A stretch of 45,260 nt of DNA, taken from positions 1 to 45,260 of the forward strand of contig JAGVCA010000046.1 in the NCBI GenBank assembly GCA_020059485.1, in the 5' to 3' direction. The DNA is from Anaerolineales bacterium (GTDB lineage Bacteria > Chloroflexota > Anaerolineae > Anaerolineales > UBA11579). A program made the translations under genes and the position numbers. Below, in pieces: positions 1 to 8,274 of this stretch (the stretch's first letter is position 1; each line of letters starts with the position of its first letter). Under the pieces are notes generated by a model. The model did no database searches. It saw nothing but the letters and a program-made list of their open reading frames with translations, and was not told the origin of the DNA.

Positions 1-2
1 TC

Positions 3-257
3 CCCAAGGCGATCGAGGGGATAGAGGGTGTTGTAGTTCACCCGGTGAGGGTCATGCTCTCACATACGGAATAAAAGACGATATTTTCCGGAACTATTTT
101 CGATCTACAGGAGCAGGATTTCTCTCGCTTTGATTACGCCTTGATCCCGCTCAGGCAGGATTACACCGGGGAGGTCCTGCCGGAAGCTCCAGTCATCTAC
201 ACAACTGAAGTCCAGGGCGTCCCACTAATGGTCCTCAAGCAGATCCCCAAAGATTAG
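3..257 (+). pseudogene. C-terminal relic of a membrane glycosyltransferase-like protein
   Basis: One reading frame runs from the window edge to a TAG at 255-257 and is interrupted by a single in-frame TAA at 72-74. Before the stop it reads like an AIEGIEGVVVHPVRVML segment. After the stop it continues with FDYALIPLRQDY and ends in VPLMVLKQIPKD. The style (short beta-strand tail after a membrane domain) recalls the C-terminal tail of the GT39-type protein encoded convergently at 395-2332, so I infer a decayed paralogue or neighbour. Because the frame is kept across the stop, a point mutation or sequencing error is as likely as long decay. The gene continues to the left of the window. The 137 bases between this relic and the next gene hold no ORF or clear terminator. 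Confidence 0.4.
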
Positions 258-394
258 CATAGGGTCCCGGTGCATATGGATCGTACGTGTCCCACCACTG
301 GATTAATTGGTGCAATCTGCCTGCGCTGATCATCTGAGGGAAAACCCCCATGTCCCCGATCGAAACAAGCTCAAATCATTGCTGAAATTAGATA

Positions 395-2332
395 TCAATC
401 AGGAAAGGATGAGATGTAAACACCGCCAAGCGGCACATCTCCAGCCATTACCTGATACAAGGTCGTGAACGCCTCATCATTCAGCTTTTCGAAGGTCACT
501 AAATAGGTATCAGGTCGATCCAATGAGTCAGCCGGGTTGTTGTTCCGGCTGATCACTGCAATATCATCTCTGATGATGTTTCTGGCAATATTTTCTGGTC
601 CCAAAACATAGACAACCGAATTCTCCGGAGCGACCTCATTTACGTACTCGATTGCTTCAGAAAGGGATAGCGCAAGGTAATCCTTCTCATACAAGGCCGC
701 TCCCTGAGTTGTACCGCCTGCAAATTGATTGAAGTAAATATATTCATATGGGTGAACTTCAACGATATGGAGAATTCCTGGCAATACCATCACCAATATC
801 AACCCCAAATATAGATATTTATTTCCTTTCAACCACTGCAATAGAAATTCCAAACTTAACCCTGCAAGTAAAAATAAGGGCGGAAGAATAAAAAGCACAT
901 GCCGAATATTGTCATGCAGGGCAGGCCTAAGCCCCATAAAAAGCAAGACCGGCATGAAAAACCATAAGCCAATAACAATCATAAGTTCGGTTGGACGCTG
1001 TTTTTTGATCACCAACAGGATCACCAACCCGGCAGCTGCAAGTAAGAGAAGCATGATCGTGAGCTGAATGCCAATCAAGGTTGGCACATAACTCACCGGC
1101 AAACTGCTGGCAGCATAGGATTGTCCGTTGAATAAAACCGGAGGGCCGTGTTGATGTCCAAGGTTGATGCTTAATGCAGACACAAACCGATCGATCGGTC
1201 TTGGCCATAAATACGGCCAGGTTACATATACCGTTAGGATTGAAGTCAAACTATACGCTGCAATTTGGAAGAACCTGATCCTGAAAGATTTTTTAACAAT
1301 CAGGATAGATACCAAAATCCCAATGATGAGCAAACCCAGTATCCGAACTGAGATACTCAGTCCGAGCAGAATTCCCGCCGGGATCACGAATTTCCCACCA
1401 AATGCTGACCATGTTCGCCGGATCCCTTCTGCCAATGATCTTGGGGTGATGATCAGAATGGCAACAACACAAAGTGATACCATCACGAGCCCGCGTGCCA
1501 GCATGGATACCCTGGCGACATATCCGCCAATCCGATCAGCAGAGTACTCTGTCGCATATTTTTCGAGCAGTTGCCTGAATAGGTTCTCATCACCTGAATT
1601 GATCACCCAGGACAAAAAGGTTTCGATAAGTTGTTGGTGAAACACCGCAAAGAGGATCAGGAATACCACCAACCCCGCCAGGGATCTGACCTGGTGTAAA
1701 CTCAGGAGTGGGGATTGATTTGCGTTCTCCCTGACCTGATCGATCATCTTGAGACCAAAATATAGAGAAATGATCACCAATGCCATAAAGGTCGTGTCTT
1801 TGGGGCTGACAGGCGCCTGCCCGAAGAAAAGAGGCTGAAATATGAACAGCAGGACCGCTCCGATCCCAACCCAGCCTGAGAAGTAGCGTTTACAGAGAGA
1901 ATACAACGCTACAACTCCTGCCAGATACGTCAGAAAATAAATGAATCTGAAAAACTCAAGGGGGGACCAAAACGGAAACAAGGGCGAAAAAATTTTTGAA
2001 AACAAAAAAGCAACCGTAACTAAAAAAGGTCCAAAAAACCTGATATCGACTGGACCATATTCATGTTCAAAATATTTTTGGAAAGGATGTAAATAAATTT
2101 GCGCGGTCTGTTTTCCATATTGATACATAGTCACATTGTCCCAGGCTTCCCCATAATCGGTCAGGCTGGAGACAGTGTAGATCAGGTAACTGACCAGGCA
2201 AAGGATCAGGATCCAATCCGGAGCTTCTATTCTCGATGCAAGTCTTCTTAATCTATTCTTCATTTCATTGCTCATCGATGGGGAGAGAGTATCGGTAGAT
2301 ATTTTTCGGCAGTTCCCCTTACTCGCCACCAT
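395..2332 (-). CDS. GT39/PMT-type membrane glycosyltransferase family protein
   Basis: A 645-residue polytopic membrane protein with about a dozen hydrophobic segments from residue 40 to about 520, followed by a soluble C-terminal tail. An acidic loop (DYGEAWD, residues 59-65) follows the first membrane segment, as in the catalytic Asp/Glu loop of the GT-C fold. A conserved-looking SPKD motif (176-179) precedes another membrane segment, as in ArnT/dolichyl-phosphate-mannose mannosyltransferase relatives (GT39, PMT_2). By family these enzymes transfer a sugar from a polyprenyl-phosphate donor to an acceptor outside the membrane; donor and acceptor are unknown here. The start is uncertain: Met20 (2275) or Met24 (2263) fit the hydrophobic profile equally well and no strong ribosome site marks any of them. 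The gene stands alone, convergent with the relic on its left. Confidence 0.75.
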   Translation of the reverse strand: MVASKGNCRKISTDTLSPSMSNEMKNRLRRLASRIEAPDWILILCLVSYLIYTVSSLTDYGEAWDNVTMYQYGKQTAQIYLHPFQKYFEHEYGPVDIRFFGPFLVTVAFLFSKIFSPLFPFWSPLEFFRFIYFLTYLAGVVALYSLCKRYFSGWVGIGAVLLFIFQPLFFGQAPVSPKDTTFMALVIISLYFGLKMIDQVRENANQSPLLSLHQVRSLAGLVVFLILFAVFHQQLIETFLSWVINSGDENLFRQLLEKYATEYSADRIGGYVARVSMLARGLVMVSLCVVAILIITPRSLAEGIRRTWSAFGGKFVIPAGILLGLSISVRILGLLIIGILVSILIVKKSFRIRFFQIAAYSLTSILTVYVTWPYLWPRPIDRFVSALSINLGHQHGPPVLFNGQSYAASSLPVSYVPTLIGIQLTIMLLLLAAAGLVILLVIKKQRPTELMIVIGLWFFMPVLLFMGLRPALHDNIRHVLFILPPLFLLAGLSLEFLLQWLKGNKYLYLGLILVMVLPGILHIVEVHPYEYIYFNQFAGGTTQGAALYEKDYLALSLSEAIEYVNEVAPENSVVYVLGPENIARNIIRDDIAVISRNNNPADSLDRPDTYLVTFEKLNDEAFTTLYQVMAGDVPLGGVYISSFPD

Positions 2333-2414
2333 CCAAATATAAGATTAATATCCTTCACCTCATCTGTTTATATTGTATAGAATATTACACCAACTCGATT
2401 TAGAGGTAAACCTG

Positions 2415-3353
2415 ATGTCCGAACTAATTACATTATGGGAAAAACCGCAAATAAGCGAAATCTATATGATCGCCGGATGGCGGCAGTGGGCCGATGGCGG
2501 GGCAGTCTCCTCCGGCTTGCCGCGTTTTCTGATCGATGAGACCAACGCCCGCAAGATCGGCGAGATCAATCCGGATGGCTACTACCTTTTCCAACTTCCC
2601 GGAGCGCAGCAATTCCTGCGGCCGATCGTCCGCCACAACGACGGCGTGACCGATGGCCTTCAAACCATGTCCAACGATTTGTATTACACCGAGGTCAGTG
2701 GCAAGGGAGTTGTCATCTTTCTTGGTGATGAACCTCACCTGGATGCCGAACGGTATGCCCGCGCCTTCCTGGAAGTGGTCAGCGAACTGAATATCCGCCA
2801 GATCGTCCAATTGGGCGGCGTGTTTGCGCAAGTACCCTACGACCGCCAGCGTCACATCCACGGCATCCTCAGCCTGCCCCACCTGCGCGCGACGCTGGAA
2901 GAGATCTCAGCGATCCCCTCCAATTATCAGGGACCGTCCAGCATCGGCTCCTATCTGAGCAAACGCGCCGGAGAACAGGGTGTTGAGAGCATCGGTCTGT
3001 ACGCCTTTTGTCCGATCTTCCAGTTTGGCGGTTTTGAGGATAATAACAAGAATATTTTGATCGAAAAGGACTTTGTTGCCTGGCTGAACGTGATGGAACG
3101 GATCAACCACCTGTTCGCCATCCAGTTTGACCTCTCAACCCTGGAAACCCTGGCCGACGATCTTGTCGACCGTGTAGATGAGCAGGTTTCTTCGCTGGAT
3201 GCCAAGTTCCCGGAACTGCGCCTGACCAACTTTTTTGACCGGCTCCGAAATTCCTTTGAGGAGGAATCCTTTACCCCGCTGGATGACGTCTGGGAAGATT
3301 CGCTCCGCAAGCTGGGTGACCAGTTCTTTCCTAATAACGACGAAGAAGGCTAA
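2415..3353 (+). CDS. PAC2 family protein
   Basis: A 312-residue soluble protein that I assign to the PAC2 (proteasome assembly chaperone 2-like) family. The support is the start MSELITLW, the early AGWRQWADGGAVSSGLPRFL region and the central VVSELNIRQIVQLGGVFAQV strand-turn, typical of the nucleoside-phosphorylase-like fold of this family. An upstream in-frame ATG at 2373 exists, but ATG 2415 has an AGAGGT ribosome site at proper distance, so I chose it. Bacterial PAC2 proteins occur in Actinobacteria and Chloroflexi; their function is not settled and no proteasome gene is visible here. The C-terminal 60 residues are helical and acidic. The MFS gene follows after 61 bases with its own possible promoter. 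Confidence 0.75.
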   Translation: MSELITLWEKPQISEIYMIAGWRQWADGGAVSSGLPRFLIDETNARKIGEINPDGYYLFQLPGAQQFLRPIVRHNDGVTDGLQTMSNDLYYTEVSGKGVVIFLGDEPHLDAERYARAFLEVVSELNIRQIVQLGGVFAQVPYDRQRHIHGILSLPHLRATLEEISAIPSNYQGPSSIGSYLSKRAGEQGVESIGLYAFCPIFQFGGFEDNNKNILIEKDFVAWLNVMERINHLFAIQFDLSTLETLADDLVDRVDEQVSSLDAKFPELRLTNFFDRLRNSFEEESFTPLDDVWEDSLRKLGDQFFPNNDEEG

Positions 3354-3414
3354 AAAACGTCGGACATTTCTGATACAATCCAAAACCCTGGCAAATCTGC
3401 CGGGGTTTTGTCTT

Positions 3415-4674
3415 ATGATGCAAACCAAACGACCTGCCGCCCAGATCTATCTTATGATGGCCTTGTTCACCGGTGTTGTGTACAAGGTGACCTTCACGAT
3501 GAGCGCGATCTACCGGGTAGAGGTGGTCAAACTGGACATCCTCCAACTGGTGCTGCTCGGTACCGTGGTGGAACTGACTGTCTTCCTGTTCGAGATCCCC
3601 ACTGGTGTGATCGCCGATGTCTACAGCCGGCGCCTGTCCGTGATCCTGGGCACTGCCATTATGGGCGTTGGTTTCATCCTGGAAGGCGTTTTCCCGCTCT
3701 TCGTTCCCGTCCTGCTGGCACAGGTCGTCTGGGGCATCGGCTGGACCTTCGTCAGCGGGGCACGATCGGCCTGGATCACCGATGAGGTCGGCATGGAACA
3801 GGCCGGCAAATTGTTCCTCAGCGGACGCCAGGTGCTGACCATCGGCAATCTGGTCGGGATCGTGTTGGCTGTCCCCCTGGCCCGCGTTTCGCTGCGGCTC
3901 CCATATTTCGTAGGCGGCGGGCTGTTCCTGCTGCTGGCCGTTTTCCTGGTGCTGAGGATGGACGAGGCTGGATTCCAACCAGCGCCACAGGAAACCCGCC
4001 AGAGCTGGCGAGAGATGGCGGTCACTGCCCGCAGCGGATACGATCTGATCCGCAGCCGCGCGACCCTGGTCTGGTATGCACTGATCGCTCTGTTTGTCGG
4101 GTTGTACAGTGAAGGCTGGGACCGCCTGAAAGAACCCTACCTGCTGACCAATTACACGTTTCCTGAATTCGCCGGCATTCCGCTTGGCGCAGTGGAATGG
4201 TTCGCCATCCTGAGCATTGCCGCCAACCTGCTGGTGATCGGCGCAACCCAGATAGCCCGCTCCCGGATAGATACCGCCAATTCGCTCGGTCTGGCCCGCG
4301 CTCTGCAGGTGATGTACGCCCTGATGGTGGCCGCTATGATCGGATTTGCCCTGACCAATTGGTTCTGGGCGGCCGTCGGGTGCCTGCTGTTCTTCGATAC
4401 CCTGCGCACAATCACCTTCCCCCTCTCGGAAGCCTACCTCAACCACAAGGTGGATTCGAGCGTCCGTGCGACCGTATTGTCGATGACCGGCCAGATTGAT
4501 GCCTTGGGCCAGATGAGCGGCGGACCGTTGATCGGAACTCTCGGAAAACTATTCTCCATACCGGCAGCCATCCTGGCATCCGCTGGGATCCTGTTCCCCA
4601 CCATTCCTCTATTTAGTTTGCTGCTAAGCAGAGAAAAACGGGATTCCCTGGAAGCAACCAATGACAGCCGCTAA
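3415..4674 (+). CDS. MFS transporter
   Basis: A 419-residue major facilitator superfamily protein with about 12 membrane segments. The loop between the second and third segments carries the MFS signature as GVIADVYSRRLSVILG (Gly-x3-Asp-x3-Arg-Arg). The frame is open further upstream to 3235, but that part overlaps the PAC2 gene and is not membrane-like, so I start at tandem ATGs 3415/3418 (MMQTKRPAAQIYLMM). A TACAAT box at 3373-3378 lies in the gap and could give a transcript with a leader of about 30 bases. Substrate cannot be told from sequence; the charged helix after segment 6 and the general look resemble multidrug or sugar exporters. The last 14 bases overlap the next gene, so the two are probably translationally coupled. 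Confidence 0.8.
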   Translation: MMQTKRPAAQIYLMMALFTGVVYKVTFTMSAIYRVEVVKLDILQLVLLGTVVELTVFLFEIPTGVIADVYSRRLSVILGTAIMGVGFILEGVFPLFVPVLLAQVVWGIGWTFVSGARSAWITDEVGMEQAGKLFLSGRQVLTIGNLVGIVLAVPLARVSLRLPYFVGGGLFLLLAVFLVLRMDEAGFQPAPQETRQSWREMAVTARSGYDLIRSRATLVWYALIALFVGLYSEGWDRLKEPYLLTNYTFPEFAGIPLGAVEWFAILSIAANLLVIGATQIARSRIDTANSLGLARALQVMYALMVAAMIGFALTNWFWAAVGCLLFFDTLRTITFPLSEAYLNHKVDSSVRATVLSMTGQIDALGQMSGGPLIGTLGKLFSIPAAILASAGILFPTIPLFSLLLSREKRDSLEATNDSR

Positions 4675-5026
4675 AGTCTACCTCGGCCAGACGCTGACCA
4701 TCCATATCGACCGGCCGCTGGGCTCGCGCCATCCCACCTTCGGGCATGAGTATTTTCTCAATTATGGCTACCTGCCGGGTGTGATCAGCGGAGATGGCGA
4801 AGAACTGGATGCCTACCTGGTCGGCGTCGATCGTCCGGTGGAAGTCTTTACCGGGGTTTGCATCGCGGTCATCCACCGGCTGGATGAAGACGACGACAAG
4901 CTGGTGATTGCGCCTGCAGGGACGAACTTAAGCCTGGAAGAGATCAGAACTGCAACCGCTTTTCAGGAGCAATATTTCAATAGTGAGATCTGGTCTGATC
5001 AGAAAGCCAGCAGTTCAGCCAGTTGA
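4661..5026 (+). CDS. Short inorganic pyrophosphatase-like protein
   Basis: A 121-residue protein matching the compact pyrophosphatase-like family known mainly from Firmicutes (about 110-120 residues, against about 175 for classical family I PPase). Visible landmarks are IDRPLGSRHP near residue 16, NYGYLPG (34-40), SGDGEELDAYLVG (43-55) and IHRLDEDDDKLV (66-77). Family I enzymes have a DGDPLD active-site loop; here the equivalent reads DGEELD, so one metal-binding aspartate is glutamate. Cleavage of pyrophosphate is therefore plausible but not certain. The start overlaps the MFS gene by 14 bases. The 3' end overlaps the convergent ankyrin gene by 28 bases, so no terminator fits between them. 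Confidence 0.7.
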   Translation: MTAAKVYLGQTLTIHIDRPLGSRHPTFGHEYFLNYGYLPGVISGDGEELDAYLVGVDRPVEVFTGVCIAVIHRLDEDDDKLVIAPAGTNLSLEEIRTATAFQEQYFNSEIWSDQKASSSAS

Positions 5027-5649
5027 TTAAAGCTCTTTTCACGCGCCATATCGGCAGGCACCCGGCCGTCCATGCTTTTCAGGCCAGGATCGGCACCAGC
5101 ATCTAGCAGCAGCTGGACTTGCTCGTGATGGCCGTGATCTGCGGCCTGGTGCAGGGGCGTCCAGCCGCCATGCTGGGCAACATTGACCTCCGCCCCTACT
5201 TCGATCAGGGCTTTGACCATTTGCAGGGAAACTTCTGCATCCCTATGTGCAGCCGCAGAATGGATCGGGCGAACCTTCATCTGGTTGTCCGCAGAGATAT
5301 TTGGATCAGCGCTGTTTGCCAGCAGCCAAGCCAAAGCCTCAATCCGGCCAAAGAAAGCCGCCAGACCCAGGGCTGTGAATCCATCCGGCGCCAGGTCATT
5401 GATCGCCTGCCCTTTCTCCACTGCCTGGTGGAGTGACTCGACCTCACCAAGTGCAGCGGCTTCCCACAAATTGATCGAATCCATCTGCTTTCTCAAAGAC
5501 ATCGCCAGTTCCAACTGACCAGAATATAGCGCAAATAACACCGGCCGGTTTCCTTCCGGGCTGACCTGGTTGATCGAATCGGGTCGATCTCGCAGGACCT
5601 CCTGTACCTTGGCTGAATCCCGCTCCTTGATCGCTTCGAAGATATCCAT
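4999..5649 (-). CDS. Ankyrin repeat protein
   Basis: A 216-residue soluble protein made almost entirely of ankyrin repeats. Recognisable repeat cores are GFTALGLAAFFGRIEALAWL, PIHSAAAHRDAEVSLQMVKA and GWTPLHQAADHGHHEQVQLL; the last continues into LDAGADPGLKS. There is no signal peptide or other domain, so it probably acts in the cytoplasm as a protein-binding scaffold with unknown partner. The frame is open upstream to 5712, but ATG 5649 (MDIFEAIKE) is preceded by a clear GGAGGG site and is the natural first helix, so I start there. It is transcribed divergently from the amidohydrolase gene and shares a 140-base intergenic region with it. Confidence 0.85.
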   Translation of the reverse strand: MDIFEAIKERDSAKVQEVLRDRPDSINQVSPEGNRPVLFALYSGQLELAMSLRKQMDSINLWEAAALGEVESLHQAVEKGQAINDLAPDGFTALGLAAFFGRIEALAWLLANSADPNISADNQMKVRPIHSAAAHRDAEVSLQMVKALIEVGAEVNVAQHGGWTPLHQAADHGHHEQVQLLLDAGADPGLKSMDGRVPADMAREKSFNQLAELLAF

Positions 5650-5716
5650 AATCCCTCCAATCGATCGATTGATAAATTCAAGTCCAGCCCTGTCCGACTG
5701 CGCGGGAATCACCCGC

Positions 5717-5745
5717 TTGCCGAACAGGCAACTTTCACGTATTAT
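5717..5745 (+). promoter_or_regulatory. Candidate promoter of the amidohydrolase gene
   Basis: TTGCCG at 5717-5722 and TATTAT at 5740-5745 are separated by 17 bases. An overlapping TATACT lies at 5743-5748. Transcription would begin near 5752, giving a leader of about 38 bases with an AAAGGA ribosome site before ATG 5790. Confidence 0.45.
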
Positions 5746-5789
5746 ACTGGCAACAAACCGCAGTCCGGCCCCAGACTGAAAGGAAGCCC

Positions 5790-7778
5790 ATGTCTGAAAA
5801 AGCAGATCTGTTATTGACCAACGCCATTGTGCTGACCATGGATGCTGAGATGAACCAGTACGAGCCCGGCGCAGTAGCCCTGCAGGGCAAAACCATCCTG
5901 GCAGCCGGCCCAGAGGCTGAACTCAAGAAGATCTACCCGGATGCCAGGGAATTTGACTGCGGCGGCAAGCTGCTGATGCCTGGTCTGGTCAATGCCCACA
6001 CACATGTCCCGATGACCTTGCTGCGCGGCCTGGCGGACGACCTTCGGCTGGATGTCTGGCTCCTAGGGTATATGATGCCGGTCGAACGAGAATTCGTCTC
6101 CCCGGATTTTGTCCGCCTGGGGACCCTGCTGGGTTGTGCCGAATTTATCCGGTCGGGTGTCACTGCCTTTGCCGATATGTATTACTTCGAAGAGGACGTC
6201 GCCAAAGCGACTGTCGAGGCCGGGCTGCGCGGGGTGCTGGGGCAAACCGTCCTGAAATTCCCCTCTCCAGACGCACCTTCCTATGAGGACTCACTCGAAG
6301 CGGCCCGGGAATTCATCGTCGGCTGGAAGCACCACGACCTGATCGTACCCGCAGTCTCGCCGCATGCGCCTTACACCTGCACAGCCGAGATCCTGCAAGC
6401 CTGCGCCGCCCTGGCCGCCGAGCACAATGTCCCGCTGCACACCCACATCTCCGAGACTTCATTTGAAGTCGAAAACATGCGGCGCGACAATAGCATGCCG
6501 GTGATCCCGTATATCAAGAAACAAAACCTTTTTGATGCCAAGCTGCTGCTCGCCCACTGCGTCCACGTCGATGCCGGTGAGATCAACACGATGCGCAATC
6601 ACCGCGCCGGCGTGGCCCACAACCCCTCCTCCAACATGAAACTGGCCTCAGGGATGGCCCCGGTGACCCGGATGCTGGCCGAAGGCCTGAATGTCGGCAT
6701 CGGGACGGACGGCCCTTCATCCAACAACGACCTCGACATGTTTGAGGAGATCCGGCTGGCAGCCTTCATGGCCAAGACCCGCGAGAACGACCCGACCGCC
6801 CTGCCTGCCAAACAGGCACTGCTGATGGCTACCCGTATGGGTGCTCAAGCCATGCATATCGGCCACCTGACCGGTTCGCTGGAGCCTGGCAAGCGCGCTG
6901 ACCTGATCCTGGTAGATCTGAATTCCCTGCACAACAGCCCGCGCTTCCGCCGCGATCCGGACGGGATCTACGCCCAGATCGTGTATGCCGGCAAGTCCAC
7001 CGATGTCACCGATGTGATGGTCAATGGTCGCTGGCTGATGCAGGACCGGGAACTCAAGACCATCAATCTGCCCGCCCTGCTGGCCGACGCCGAATCCTAC
7101 GCCCGGCGGATCGACCACTTCCTGCTCGAGCGCGAGCAATCCGTCTTGGCCAAACTGATCGCCATCGGGGGAGCGACCGAAGGCGAATCCTACGAAGTGC
7201 AGGCCAAGGTTCAGATCAGCGATCCGGAAGTGATCGTCCAGGCACTGGAACGCCCGGAACTCGAGATCGTCTATCGGCGGCACTACCACGAATTTGATAC
7301 CTACTTCATCTTCAACGACCCGGCCCAGGGTTCCGTCCGGCACCGTGAGGACGAGTTCATCAACGCCAGCGGGGAGGTCGAGTACGTCCGGGCCCGGCTG
7401 ACGCACGTCGGCCCGACCCGCGAAGAGGAATTCCCCAGCAAAGTGCTGCTCTCCCGCTCCCGCTTCCTGGCCCCGGCCACTCAAAGCCTGCGCTTCCTGC
7501 GTGAATACTTCACCCCGGACAGCGAACTGTTCATCGAGAAAGACCGGCGCCGCTGGCTGGTGCGCTACAAGCAGGAAGAGTTCTACGTCAATATCGACAC
7601 CGTCCGCAAACCGCAGCTGGGGCATTATCTGGAAGTGAAATCGCGCACCTGGAGCCGCACCGACGCCCAGGAAAAAGCTGCCCTGATCGCCGAACTGATC
7701 AAACTGCTGGGCGCTAATCCGGACAAAACGGTCACCCAGGATTATACCGAGATCGTCACCAGCACGCTGGAAGGGTGA
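5790..7778 (+). CDS. MTA/SAH deaminase-type amidohydrolase fused to a CYTH domain
   Basis: A 662-residue two-domain protein. Residues 1 to about 435 form an amidohydrolase of the 5-methylthioadenosine/S-adenosylhomocysteine deaminase type. Its landmarks are the metal-binding HTH (70-72) in LVNAHTHVPMTLLRGLADD, HTHISE, LLAHCVHVD and the GTDGPSSNNDLDMFEEIR loop. Known relatives deaminate adenosine thioethers or other aminated heterocycles. Residues about 445-662 look like a CYTH (triphosphate tunnel) domain: an opening EVQAK strand, DTYF, RHRED, KDRRRWLVRY, and YLEVKSRTWS near the end. The classical ExExK motif is imperfect (EVQAK). CYTH domains bind triphosphates, as in thiamine triphosphatase and class IV adenylate cyclase. 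The two functions in one chain are unusual; the CYTH part may regulate or extend the enzyme. The DinB gene starts 1 base after the stop. Confidence 0.8.
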   Translation: MSEKADLLLTNAIVLTMDAEMNQYEPGAVALQGKTILAAGPEAELKKIYPDAREFDCGGKLLMPGLVNAHTHVPMTLLRGLADDLRLDVWLLGYMMPVEREFVSPDFVRLGTLLGCAEFIRSGVTAFADMYYFEEDVAKATVEAGLRGVLGQTVLKFPSPDAPSYEDSLEAAREFIVGWKHHDLIVPAVSPHAPYTCTAEILQACAALAAEHNVPLHTHISETSFEVENMRRDNSMPVIPYIKKQNLFDAKLLLAHCVHVDAGEINTMRNHRAGVAHNPSSNMKLASGMAPVTRMLAEGLNVGIGTDGPSSNNDLDMFEEIRLAAFMAKTRENDPTALPAKQALLMATRMGAQAMHIGHLTGSLEPGKRADLILVDLNSLHNSPRFRRDPDGIYAQIVYAGKSTDVTDVMVNGRWLMQDRELKTINLPALLADAESYARRIDHFLLEREQSVLAKLIAIGGATEGESYEVQAKVQISDPEVIVQALERPELEIVYRRHYHEFDTYFIFNDPAQGSVRHREDEFINASGEVEYVRARLTHVGPTREEEFPSKVLLSRSRFLAPATQSLRFLREYFTPDSELFIEKDRRRWLVRYKQEEFYVNIDTVRKPQLGHYLEVKSRTWSRTDAQEKAALIAELIKLLGANPDKTVTQDYTEIVTSTLEG

Positions 7779-7779
7779 C

Positions 7780-8265
7780 ATGCAAGCCGACCAGTTTCGG
7801 ATACTGTTCGACTATCACTTTTACCTCAACCACAAGATCTGGGCGGAAGCCGTCAGCCAGTTAAGCAATGACCAGTTCGTAGAAGACCTGGGGTATTCAC
7901 TCGGATCGGTCCGTAACCAGATCGTGCATATGCTCGATACTGACCGGCGCTGGTTCACTGGTCTGCGCGGTGAGGAACCGCGAGGATACAGCAACCCGGT
8001 GCATTTCGGCAAACAGCGCGACAAAGTGCTGGCCCACCGCAAGCTCGTTGAGGACGAGATACGCGCAACGCTCACTACACTCGATGACGATAGTGTTAAT
8101 GCCCCCTATCCGGAGTCAGATGGAAAACTAATGACCTGGCAAGTGCTTTTTCATATGCTGGCGCACGGGATTGACCATCGGGCTCAATTACTGGCCGCAC
8201 TCAACCAGTTAGGCGTTCAGACTTTCCCCCAGGACTATGCCCTGTATCTTTTTGGACGGATCTGA
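7780..8265 (+). CDS. DinB family protein
   Basis: A 161-residue four-helix protein of the DinB/YfiT metal-binding type. The metal-binding histidines are in the expected places: one in VRNQIVHMLDTDRRW and two in MLAHGIDHRAQLLAALNQLG. The C-terminus, TFPQDYALYLF, is also typical (family members often end in DxxxW/Y). Members include thiol-S-transferases such as bacillithiol or mycothiol transferases, but most have no known substrate. The start ATG is one base past the amidohydrolase stop, so the two are co-transcribed and probably coupled. It converges with the NAD-salvage operon with only 9 bases between stops. Confidence 0.85.
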   Translation: MQADQFRILFDYHFYLNHKIWAEAVSQLSNDQFVEDLGYSLGSVRNQIVHMLDTDRRWFTGLRGEEPRGYSNPVHFGKQRDKVLAHRKLVEDEIRATLTTLDDDSVNAPYPESDGKLMTWQVLFHMLAHGIDHRAQLLAALNQLGVQTFPQDYALYLFGRI

Positions 8266-8274
8266 TAGGGAACA

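Noticed and set aside
3331-4446. A 371-residue open frame on the minus strand across the MFS gene
   Set aside because: Low-complexity composition rich in Gln, Gly, Asp and His, typical of an antisense shadow of a GC-rich gene; the plus-strand MFS protein explains the region.
6717-7781. A 354-residue open frame opposite the amidohydrolase-CYTH gene
   Set aside because: Antisense shadow: no ribosome site, no domain, and the plus strand has clear conserved motifs.
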